Assembly: GCA_015654725.1 (NCBI GenBank) | Contig: JAATGI010000450.1 | Span: 1-10,055 of the forward strand | Origin: Rhodospirillales bacterium | Lineage (GTDB): Bacteria > Pseudomonadota > Alphaproteobacteria > ATCC43930 > CGMCC-115725 | DNA: 10,055 nt | Direction of reading: 5' to 3' | Notes under the pieces: generated by a model | Databases searched by the model: none | Seen by the model: the letters and a program-made list of their open reading frames with translations, nothing else | What the model was told of the DNA's origin: nothing | Part shown: in pieces, positions 1 to 5,542 of the stretch | Position numbering within the stretch: position 1 is the first letter of the stretch | Layout of the letters: the number at the start of each line of letters is the position of its first letter | Translations under genes and position numbers: made by a program

Positions 1-221
1 TCAATCTGATCCCGTTCAATCCCTGGCCCGGCGCGCCTTATGAATGTTCGGACGCCGCCGCGATCCAGGAATTCTCCGACATCCTGTTTTCCGAGGGCTA
101 TTCCGCGCCGGTCCGGACGCCGCGCGGCCGCGACATCCTCGCCGCCTGCGGCCAGCTCAAATCCGACAGCGTCCGCCGGCGCAAAAGCGTGCGCGCGGCA
201 GACCCCGCGGTTGCGGGTTAG
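1..221 (+). CDS. rlmN: RlmN, 23S rRNA (adenine-2503-C2)-methyltransferase, C-terminal part (5' truncated by the window)
   Basis: The last 72 codons are readable in frame 3, ending in TAG at 219-221. The translation opens NLIPFNPWPGAPYECS and continues through SAPVRTPRGRDILAACGQL, the characteristic C-terminal block of the RlmN/Cfr radical-SAM methyltransferases. RlmN is cytoplasmic and methylates C2 of A2503 in 23S rRNA (and A37 of some tRNAs), tuning decoding at the peptidyl-transferase exit region. The radical-SAM CxxxCxxC core lies upstream of the window. The C-terminal cysteine in LAACGQL matches the position of the conserved cysteine that carries the transient protein-RNA link in this family. 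A basic tail (RRRKS) follows. Its stop codon overlaps the stop of the convergent toxin gene by 4 bp (218-221). Cfr is an alternative within the family, but chromosomal context and sequence favour RlmN. Confidence 0.93.
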   Translation, partial: NLIPFNPWPGAPYECSDAAAIQEFSDILFSEGYSAPVRTPRGRDILAACGQLKSDSVRRRKSVRAADPAVAG

Positions 222-511
222 ACCCGCGTCCGCCAACGCCGCGGATCGCGGCTGCCATGGAAGCAGGCAATGACGTGAATGTCGGCGTCCGTAACGCGAA
301 AGAACAAGGCATAAGGGAAACGTTGAAGTCGAACACGCCGCACATCGGCGAAGACGAGCGGAAATTGGCGAGGATTGGCCGCAACGCGCTCGACGGCGGC
401 ATCGATTTCCACGATGAACCGGCTCACAAGACCGGGGGCACGGGTCCCATACCAATCAGCGGCCTCAATCATTTCAGCCCGTGCCGCCGGACTGAAAATA
501 ACCGCCGGCAT
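218..511 (-). CDS. ParE/RelE-superfamily toxin of a type II toxin-antitoxin pair
   Basis: The 97-residue protein starts MPAVIFSPAARAEMIEAADW and ends with RFPYALFFRV, an IHVIACFHG strand and RDPRRW. This is the usual ParE-like fold pattern: N-terminal strand, helical hairpin rich in Ala/Glu, then a C-terminal beta sheet. ParE toxins poison DNA gyrase and RelE toxins cut mRNA on the ribosome. The RxxxHxxRDPxxW ending is more typical of the ParE branch, but the target cannot be fixed by eye. The ATG at 509-511 shares its A with the antitoxin stop (TGATG), so translation is probably coupled. A TTG at 512-514 would be a less likely start. The gene is the downstream member of an antitoxin-first operon, and its stop overlaps that of rlmN on the opposite strand. 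Confidence 0.85.
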   Translation of the reverse strand: MPAVIFSPAARAEMIEAADWYGTRAPGLVSRFIVEIDAAVERVAANPRQFPLVFADVRRVRLQRFPYALFFRVTDADIHVIACFHGSRDPRRWRTRV

Positions 512-726
512 CAACGCTGCCGCTGTTGCAATTCGGCCCTAAGCTGTTGCCAAGTGACGCTGCGGTCGCGGTCGAGATCAAAGTTGGCGAGACGACGCTC
601 CAGTTCGGCCTGCTGCTCGCCGCTCAGCGGAATCGCCGCGTCGTCAAGACTATCCCAAAGCTGCTCGATGAGCGTGAGCCGTTCTTGCGGCGAGAGACTG
701 GCCACTTCTTCGTCGGAGAGTCGCAT
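511..726 (-). CDS. Addiction-module antitoxin (CHP02574 / PF09720 type)
   Basis: This 71-residue acidic, helical protein contains SLSPQERLTLIEQLWDSLDD, then LSGEQQAELERRLA, then VTWQQLRAEL. These are the three recognisable blocks of the 'putative addiction module component' family, which is usually encoded directly upstream of ParE/RelE-like toxins. It should neutralise the toxin at 218-511 by direct binding. No separate DNA-binding domain is evident, so how the operon is repressed is not clear from sequence. The ATG at 724-726 is preceded by GGGAAGG, a purine-rich but very close ribosome-binding site. The stop (511-513) overlaps the toxin ATG by one base. A short palindrome, TTGCC-TC-GGCAA at 752-763, lies just upstream and could be an operator; this is a guess. 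Confidence 0.85.
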   Translation of the reverse strand: MRLSDEEVASLSPQERLTLIEQLWDSLDDAAIPLSGEQQAELERRLANFDLDRDRSVTWQQLRAELQQRQR

Positions 727-788
727 CCTTCCCGTAACCTAGCGCAAAAGGTTGCCTCGGCAAAGTAGCGCCACCGGAACGCGGTCGC

Positions 789-1982
789 TTAGCTTCCCGC
801 GCCGGACATCACCTCGCCGAACAGCACCCAGGTGGTGCCGTTGAACTTCTGCAACTGCATCTGCTTGATCGGATGGAAGTCGGTCGCGCTCGTGGTGACT
901 TTAATTCCCGGCAACAACATCGGCGCGGCCGGCCCCGATATGTTCAAATTCGCCGCCTGTTTCACGATGTTCTCGCGCGAGAAATCCTTGCCGCATTGCT
1001 TCAAGACCTGAACCATCACATGCGACAGGCCATAGCCATAGACGGCGTTGATGTCGATGGGATCGGCCGAGGGATTCCATTTTTTCGACCAGGCGAGATA
1101 TTCCTTCATGTCGGCTGCGTCTTTCCAGGTCGGATCGGTCGGATCCTTGCCGTAGCCGGCGGTGATGATGCCGGTGCCGTTCTCAAGCCCCGCCGGCTTC
1201 ATCACCGACGCCACCGAGATCGACACATTGGTCATGAAGAACACCGGCTTCCAACCGAGTTCCGCGACCTTGTGAATCGCCTGCGCGGCGAATTTCGGAA
1301 TTGCCGCGACCACTAAGGTATCGGCGCCGGACCCTTGCAGCGACACGATCTGGGAATCGACCGTCGGCTCGGTGGTCTCGTAGGTCTGCGTCGCGACCAG
1401 CATGTTGGCTTTGTCGCCGAGACCCTGCTTCAAACCGGTGAGGTAGTCCTTGCCGAAATCGTCATTCTGATAGAGCAGCGCGATCTTGGCGCCGGGTTTG
1501 TGCGCCAGAATGTATTTGGCGTAGATGCGCGCCTCGACCTGGTAGGAGGGCTGGTAGCCCATGGTCCAAGGGAAATGCTCGTAATCGCTCCATTTGTCCG
1601 CGCCCGTGGCGACGAAGAGCTGCGGTATCTTGGCGTCGTTCAAATATTTGCGGATCGCCGTGTTCTGCGGCGTGCCGAGCGTATTGAACAGGAACAGCAC
1701 ATGCTGGTTCTCGACCAGATCGCGCACCTGCTGGACCGTCCTGGCCGGATTGTAGCCGTCATCGACGGAGATGAGATCGATCTTGCGGCCGTTGACGCCG
1801 CCTTGATCGTTGATCATCTCGAAATAGGCGCTTTCGGTCTTGCCGATCACGCTATAGGCCGAGGCCGGGCCGCTGTAGGGCATGGTCTGGCCGATCACGA
1901 TGTCCTGGGCCGACGCCGAGCCGGCGACGGCGGCCGCGAGACCGAGCGCGGCTACCCACGCAAACGCATTTCGCCTAATCAT
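789..1982 (-). CDS. ABC-transporter periplasmic substrate-binding protein, branched-chain amino-acid (LivK-like) type, copy 1
   Basis: The 397-residue precursor has a signal peptide (MIRRN, hydrophobic AWVAALGLAAAVAG, cleavage after ASA25 before QD). The rest fits a Peripla_BP_6 / LivJ-LivK type I binding protein: DIVIGQTMPYSGPAS at the start of lobe 1, GGVNGRKIDLISVDDGYNP, then GAKIALLYQNDDFGKDYL around residue 165. Members capture branched-chain amino acids, amides or aromatic acids in the periplasm and deliver them to a LivHMGF-type permease. No permease or ATPase gene lies nearby, so the ligand and partner are unknown. I choose ATG 1982 because AGGGAGGT sits 4-5 nt upstream. The in-frame GTG at 1988 lies inside that Shine-Dalgarno. 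The protein is clearly paralogous to the product at 3081-4382. Confidence 0.9.
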   Translation of the reverse strand: MIRRNAFAWVAALGLAAAVAGSASAQDIVIGQTMPYSGPASAYSVIGKTESAYFEMINDQGGVNGRKIDLISVDDGYNPARTVQQVRDLVENQHVLFLFNTLGTPQNTAIRKYLNDAKIPQLFVATGADKWSDYEHFPWTMGYQPSYQVEARIYAKYILAHKPGAKIALLYQNDDFGKDYLTGLKQGLGDKANMLVATQTYETTEPTVDSQIVSLQGSGADTLVVAAIPKFAAQAIHKVAELGWKPVFFMTNVSISVASVMKPAGLENGTGIITAGYGKDPTDPTWKDAADMKEYLAWSKKWNPSADPIDINAVYGYGLSHVMVQVLKQCGKDFSRENIVKQAANLNISGPAAPMLLPGIKVTTSATDFHPIKQMQLQKFNGTTWVLFGEVMSGAGS

Positions 1983-2018
1983 GAACACCTCCCTGAAATT
2001 TTTTCGGGGTTCTCGTCC

Positions 2019-2067
2019 CCAATATTGTCATATCATTTCGCCACGCGAAGATGTTGCCAAATATTGG
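2019..2067. promoter_or_regulatory. Inverted repeat CCAATATT...AATATTGG with a sigma-54-like motif in the divergent promoter region
   Basis: In the gap between the divergent copy-1 binding protein and the DLH-like gene, CCAATATT (2019-2026) is repeated inverted as AATATTGG (2060-2067), with 33 bp between. On the minus strand, TTGGCA (2055-2060) is followed ten bases after its GG by a GC (2045-2046). This is the spacing of a -24/-12 sigma-54 promoter, although the -12 box (TCGC) and the bases after TGGCA deviate from consensus. It would put the transcript start near 2033, about 50 nt before ATG 1982. No good sigma-70 pair was seen for this gene. A regulator site or sigma-54 promoter is an inference. 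Confidence 0.3.
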
Positions 2068-2080
2068 TGATGGAGGGCGC

Positions 2081-2121
2081 TTGAAGGGAGCCGGGGCGCG
2101 CGGCTAGATTTTCCCGCGCGC
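2081..2121 (+). promoter_or_regulatory. Putative promoter of the DLH-like gene, overlapped by an 8-bp inverted repeat
   Basis: TTGAAG (2081-2086) and TAGATT (2105-2110) are separated by 18 bp and each matches the sigma-70 hexamers at 4 of 6 positions. Transcription would begin near 2117, about 36 nt before ATG 2153. GCGCGCGG (2096-2103) and its exact complement CCGCGCGC (2114-2121) flank the -10 box, so the site could also bind a repressor. Evidence is motif spacing only. Confidence 0.35.
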
Positions 2122-2152
2122 CGCGACCGTGCTTCCGCGACCGGGGGAAACG

Positions 2153-2920
2153 ATGGCGATATCCAAGCTTCGCTTCGCGATCTATCTGTTCGCCGCCCTG
2201 TCGCTCGCCGCGGGAACGGCGCGGGCGGAGCTTGCCGACTATTACAATCTAAGGAAGCCGCCCGGCGACGGACCGTTTCCGGCCGTTGTGCTGGTAAGCG
2301 GCTGCGACGGCTATGAAGGCTACGCCTTGCCCGACTACCATCGCTGGTACGGCCAATTCGTCGCCGCTGGTTTCGCCGTGGTCAAGGTCGACTTTCTCAA
2401 AGCCCGCTCGCTGACGTCGTGCGCGGCGACCCGGCCGTTTTTCCGCTATGTGGTGACGAAGAAAGAGGCTGCCGGCGACATTTATCGGACCATCGCCGAT
2501 CTGCGGCGGAATAGCTTCATCGACGCCTCGCGCATCAGCCTGATCGGCTTTTCCTTCGGCGGCGGCACCGTGCTGCAGGCCTTGGCGGGCAACGATCCGG
2601 CGCGCGCCCAGATTCATTCCGTGGTGGCTTACTATCCGGACTGTTACGAGCTCGATCCCTGGTCCGGCTCGACTCCGACGCTGATATTTTTCGGCGGCGG
2701 CGACACCATCGCGTTGCCCGCCCTGTGCCGCGGCGTGATGGCGAAGATGACGAACACCGCCTCGATCAAGGCGATCGAATTTCCCGGCGCCATGCATGCG
2801 TTCAATTTCTTTACCTTGCCGCCGCCGCCGGGGTTCCAGACGCCGCTTGGGGCGATGGCCTATGACGCGAACGCGGCGGCCCAGGCCTGGGACGATGCCC
2901 TGGCCTTCCTCAAGCAATAG
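2153..2920 (+). CDS. Secreted dienelactone-hydrolase-family alpha/beta hydrolase
   Basis: From ATG 2153 the protein is 255 residues. That start has GGGGGAAA just upstream; an in-frame GTG at 2129 lacks this and would spoil the signal peptide. Residues 1-25 form a signal peptide (basic SKLR, hydrophobic FAIYLFAALSLAAG, cleavage after ARA), so the enzyme should be periplasmic or exported. The hydrolase core shows FPAVVLVSGCDG, the nucleophile elbow GFSFGG with Ser134, a candidate acid in FFGGGDT (Asp184) and a catalytic His in GAMHAF (His215). Classical dienelactone hydrolases use Cys at the nucleophile position, so a Ser here suggests an esterase-like member acting on another ester or lactone. 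It is divergent from the upstream binding protein and convergent with the downstream one, so the substrate may be linked to their ligand. That link is speculative. Confidence 0.82.
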   Translation: MAISKLRFAIYLFAALSLAAGTARAELADYYNLRKPPGDGPFPAVVLVSGCDGYEGYALPDYHRWYGQFVAAGFAVVKVDFLKARSLTSCAATRPFFRYVVTKKEAAGDIYRTIADLRRNSFIDASRISLIGFSFGGGTVLQALAGNDPARAQIHSVVAYYPDCYELDPWSGSTPTLIFFGGGDTIALPALCRGVMAKMTNTASIKAIEFPGAMHAFNFFTLPPPPGFQTPLGAMAYDANAAAQAWDDALAFLKQ

Positions 2921-2947
2921 AGCGCGGCCGCCGCTAGAGCCGGATCG

Positions 2948-3061
2948 CTCTTGATGGAATCGCGACGCGCCTTCATCAAGAGTGTGAATCCGTCTCTACT
3001 CGATAAATTGGAGTGCGATTCACGTTTCAGACGGAAGCGATCCCCGCTTCCGTCTGAAACG
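2948..3061. repeat. Mosaic of three palindromes in the intergenic gap; includes a perfect 17-bp hairpin
   Basis: The 160-bp gap between the convergent DLH-like gene and the second binding protein is packed with inverted repeats. CTCTTGATG (2948-2956) pairs with CATCAAGAG (2974-2982). GTGAATC (2984-2990) pairs with GATTCAC (3017-3023). CGTTTCAGACGGAAGCG (3023-3039) pairs perfectly with 3045-3061 around the 5-base loop ATCCC. The long hairpin could end transcription from either side, but no T-run follows on either strand. Serial palindromes like this are typical of dispersed intergenic repeat families. Only one copy is present in this window. Confidence 0.6.
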
Positions 3062-3080
3062 ATCGCGCTCTATGCGGCGC

Positions 3081-4382
3081 TCACCCGCCGGAGAGGATGC
3101 CGCCGAACCGCACCCACATCGTGCCGTCGAAGCGGCCGAGCTGCATCGCCTTGATGACGCGGTAGTCGGTGGGCGTGGGCGCGATCTTCACGCCCGGCAG
3201 CAGCATGGGAAGCTGAAGATCGAGGCTGGTGGCCTGTTTCATCACGTTCGCGCGGGTCAGATCGTCGCCGCATTGCCCCAGCACCGTTACCAGCGTCTGC
3301 GCCACCGAATAGCCGTAGACATTGAGGCTGTCCGCGGGCTTGCCGTCGGGATCGTATTTCGCCATGAAGGCGAGATAGTCGGCGAGCCCGGCATCGTCCT
3401 TCCAGGCCGGGTAGGTCGGGTCCTTCTGATAGATCGCGGCGATCAACCCCGTGGCCTTGTCGAAGCCCGCCGGCCGCAGCACCTGCTCGACCGAGGTCGA
3501 GACCGAATTGACGATGTGCAGCGGGTGCCAGCCGAGATCGTAGGCTTTGCGGATCGCCATCGCGGTGATGCGCGGCTGGGAGATGTCGAGGAACACATCG
3601 GCGCCCGAGGCCTGGAGAAACACCATCTGGGAATCGACGGTGGGGTCGGTCGGGACATAGGTCTGCGATGCAACGAACATCTTGTCGGCCTTGTCGCCCA
3701 ATGCGTCGCGCATGCCGTTCAAGTAATCATGGCCGTAATCGTCGTCCTGGTAGAGCGCGGCGATCTTGGCGTCGGGCTTGGTTTGCAGCACGTAGCGGCC
3801 ATAGACCGCGCCCTCGGTGCGATAGGCGGGCTGCCAGCCGATGGTCCAGGGGAAATGCTGGGGATCGGCCCAGCGCGTGGCACCCGAGCCGACGAAAATC
3901 TGCGGAATGCCTTTTTCGTTGAGGTATTTCTGCACCGACAGCGAGGTCGGCGTGCCGACCGAATCGAACATCACCAGCACGTTTTTTTCCTCGACCAGCT
4001 TGCGGGTCTGCTCGACCGTCTTGGCCGGGTTGTAGCCGTCGTCCCAACTCAGGAAGTCGATCTTGCGGCCGTGAATGCCGCCACGCTCGTTGATCATGGC
4101 GAAATAAGCGGCCGAGGCCTTGCCGATGGTCGAATAGGTCGAGGCCGGGCCGCTATAGGGCTGGGTCTGTCCGATCTTGATCTCGGTATCGGTGACGCCC
4201 GGTCCATAATTCTTTTGCGCCAGCGCGGCGGACGACAGAAGTAAACCGGCGACAAGTAACAAAGCCCCTCCCCCCTTGAGGGCCTTGAGGGGGAGGAGGC
4301 GAGAAGCCGAAGGCTTCGAGCGGGTGGGGGGTATTGAAGGCACCGTACCCCCCACCCGAAATTCCGCGCTCACGCGCGTCAT
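3081..4382 (-). CDS. ABC-transporter periplasmic substrate-binding protein, LivK-like, copy 2, with its signal peptide interrupted by a palindromic element
   Basis: The mature part (from QKNYGPGV) is a Peripla_BP_6 type I binding protein: EIKIGQTQPYSGPAS, GGIHGRKIDFLSWDDGYNPA, HFPWTIGWQPAY, AALYQDDDYGHDYL. It aligns end to end with copy 1. The hydrophobic core ALLLVAGLLLSSAALA-Q of a signal peptide is intact, but the sequence before it is repeat-derived. I give the start as ATG 4380-4382, which lies inside the element with GGGAGG six bases upstream, giving 433 residues. The frame stays open to an ATG at 4466 (461 residues), but that codon immediately precedes the Shine-Dalgarno of another ATG and has none of its own. 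With the 4382 start, about 39 polar, basic residues precede the hydrophobic core, so export may be impaired or altered. No permease or ATPase genes adjoin. The likely original start is ATG 4448-4450, now out of frame (see findings). Confidence 0.85.
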   Translation of the reverse strand: MTRVSAEFRVGGTVPSIPPTRSKPSASRLLPLKALKGGGALLLVAGLLLSSAALAQKNYGPGVTDTEIKIGQTQPYSGPASTYSTIGKASAAYFAMINERGGIHGRKIDFLSWDDGYNPAKTVEQTRKLVEEKNVLVMFDSVGTPTSLSVQKYLNEKGIPQIFVGSGATRWADPQHFPWTIGWQPAYRTEGAVYGRYVLQTKPDAKIAALYQDDDYGHDYLNGMRDALGDKADKMFVASQTYVPTDPTVDSQMVFLQASGADVFLDISQPRITAMAIRKAYDLGWHPLHIVNSVSTSVEQVLRPAGFDKATGLIAAIYQKDPTYPAWKDDAGLADYLAFMAKYDPDGKPADSLNVYGYSVAQTLVTVLGQCGDDLTRANVMKQATSLDLQLPMLLPGVKIAPTPTDYRVIKAMQLGRFDGTMWVRFGGILSGG

Positions 4383-4419
4383 TTCTTCCCTCCCCCTCAA
4401 GGGGGGAGGGGCAATGTTA
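4257..4419. mobile_element. Palindromic MITE/RPE-like element (core 4264-4412) inserted in the signal-peptide coding region
   Basis: GCCCCTCCCCCCTTGAGGG (4264-4282) is repeated as an exact inverted copy at 4394-4412: 19 of 19 bases, core length 149 bp. Extending outward, 4257-4282 and 4394-4419 still match at 24 of 26. Each end is itself nearly palindromic (CCTTGAGGGGGAGG 4283-4296 against 4389-4402). Inside are GAAGCC-GAA-GGCTTC (4303-4317) and CGGGTGGGGGGTA (4321-4333) with its exact complement at 4346-4358. There is no room for a transposase, so it would move passively, like a miniature inverted-repeat element. No clean target duplication is visible. On the minus strand it carries GGGAGGGAAGAAATG, a ready-made translation start. 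Confidence 0.75.
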
Positions 4420-4450
4420 AAAAAATTCGATTGCCGACGAGCGGGTGCAT
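4397..4450 (-). pseudogene. Original 5' end of the copy-2 binding protein, now a 17-codon upstream ORF
   Basis: ATG 4448-4450 is preceded by GGGAGG with six A residues between, the best ribosome-binding site of the region. It now reads MHPLVGNRIFLTLPLPP and stops at TGA 4397-4399 inside the palindromic element. The stop is 14 nt before the element-borne ATG at 4382, an arrangement that could allow re-initiation. Skipping 4264-4412 joins this start in frame to TTT TTG TTA and the rest of the signal peptide. I infer it is the ancestral start, cut off by insertion. Confidence 0.65.
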
Positions 4451-4474
4451 TTTTTTCCTCCCTCATGTTGGACG

Positions 4475-4504
4475 ATCATTTGCCGATTGCGCGCGCGCCG
4501 TCAA
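4475..4504 (-). promoter_or_regulatory. Putative sigma-70 promoter of the copy-2 binding protein
   Basis: On the minus strand TTGACG (4499-4504) and AATGAT (4475-4480) are 18 bp apart, matching consensus at 5 of 6 and 3 of 6. The transcript would start near 4468. That leaves a short leader carrying the GGGAGG site and ATG 4450, and makes the ATG at 4466 an unlikely start. The evidence is motif-based only. Confidence 0.4.
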
Positions 4505-4605
4505 ATCGGCCCGTCGCGCCCCGCTGAACGCGGCGGCATGTTTCGGCGTGCGATTTGCCAGCGGCCCGAATCGCCCCTAGGCTCCGCGATCACTCCCGGG
4601 GGATC

Positions 4606-5514
4606 ATGAGCTGGCAAAATTCCGTCGTTAAGGCGTTTCTGCGCTGGCGCATCAAGCCGCTCTCGAAGGATGGCGGCGATGTCGAGCGGGTCCGCGCCGT
4701 CGGCCGCCGGCTGGCGCTGAAGCCGCGGCCGCCCCGGGGCTGGCGGGTGCGGGAACTGCTGCTCCCGCCGTTGAAGGGCGAGTGGATCGAACCCGAGAGC
4801 GACGTCGAGCCCGATCTTGGCGCCGGCGCCGTGCTCTATTTCCACGGCGGCGGCTATTTCTTTTATTCGCCGCAGACCCACCGGCCGATCACCTTCGCCA
4901 TCGCCACGGGCACCGGCGCACGGGTGTTCGCGCTCGATTACCGGCTCGCCCCTGAAAACCGCTTCCCCGCGGCGCTCGACGACGCCGTCGAGGCCTATCG
5001 CCGCCTCATCATCGACGGCGTGCCGGCGCGGCGCATCGTCATCGCCGGCGATTCGGCGGGCGGCGGCCTGGCGCTGGCGACGCTGGTGAGCCTGCGCGAT
5101 CACGGCGACCCGCTGCCGGCGGGCGCGGTGCTGTTCTCGCCCTGGACCGATCTCGCCGCCACCGGCGCTAGCCTCGAAGCCAACACCGCCGGCGATCCGA
5201 TGTTCATCGGCCCCGATATCGGCAAGGGCGCCTTGCATTATCTCGGCGACATGCCGGCGACCAACCCGCTGGCCTCGCCGCTTTACGCCGATCTGAGCGG
5301 CCTGCCGCCGTTGTTCGTGCAGGCGAGCACGATCGAGGTACTGTTGGACGATTCGATGCGCGCGGTGGAGAAGGCGCGCGCGGCCGGCACCGAGGTGATT
5401 TTCAAGGCCTGGCCCGGCCTGCCGCATGTCTGGCATTTGTTCACGCCCTATCTCCCGGAGGCGCGCGCGGCCCTCTCCGAGGCCAACGCCTTCATCCGTT
5501 CGCGCCTGGTCTAA
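4606..5514 (+). CDS. Alpha/beta hydrolase of the hormone-sensitive-lipase (Abhydrolase_3) family, probable carboxylesterase
   Basis: The 302-residue protein shows the HSL-family signature. The oxyanion-hole motif HGGG is at residues 80-83 (VLYFHGGGYFFYSP), followed by ALDYRLAPENRFPAALDDAV. The nucleophile elbow GDSAGG places Ser150. EVLLDDS near residue 254-260 sits where the catalytic acid is found, here apparently Glu254 rather than the usual Asp. GLPHVWHLF supplies His284. Family members hydrolyse short-chain esters in the cytoplasm. No signal peptide is present. ATG 4606 is preceded by GGGGGA; an ATG at 4555 in the same frame lacks a good ribosome-binding site. The gene ends 28 bp before aqpZ in the same direction, so co-transcription is likely. 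The natural substrate is unknown. Confidence 0.88.
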   Translation: MSWQNSVVKAFLRWRIKPLSKDGGDVERVRAVGRRLALKPRPPRGWRVRELLLPPLKGEWIEPESDVEPDLGAGAVLYFHGGGYFFYSPQTHRPITFAIATGTGARVFALDYRLAPENRFPAALDDAVEAYRRLIIDGVPARRIVIAGDSAGGGLALATLVSLRDHGDPLPAGAVLFSPWTDLAATGASLEANTAGDPMFIGPDIGKGALHYLGDMPATNPLASPLYADLSGLPPLFVQASTIEVLLDDSMRAVEKARAAGTEVIFKAWPGLPHVWHLFTPYLPEARAALSEANAFIRSRLV

Positions 5515-5542
5515 ACCCAAACGTCGAAACAAGGAGGCTTCC

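Noticed and set aside
44..742. Plus-strand open frame of 232 codons over rlmN and the toxin-antitoxin pair
   Set aside because: It runs out of frame through rlmN and antisense to both toxin-antitoxin genes; the translation is Arg/Ser-rich and unlike any family.
3072..4244. Long plus-strand open frame (390 codons) opposite the copy-2 binding protein
   Set aside because: It mirrors the minus-strand binding-protein gene, is Arg/Gly/His-rich without recognisable domains, and results from high GC at third positions. The same applies to 1335-2084 opposite copy 1.
4257..4419. Palindromic element as a plain intrinsic terminator or attenuator
   Set aside because: It lies within a coding region, is too long and composite (several stems plus terminal repeats), and no T-run follows the hairpins. 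A regulatory side effect remains possible.
4464..4466. ATG at 4466 as start of the copy-2 binding protein
   Set aside because: It sits right at the Shine-Dalgarno of ATG 4450, has no upstream ribosome-binding site and lies almost at the predicted transcript start.
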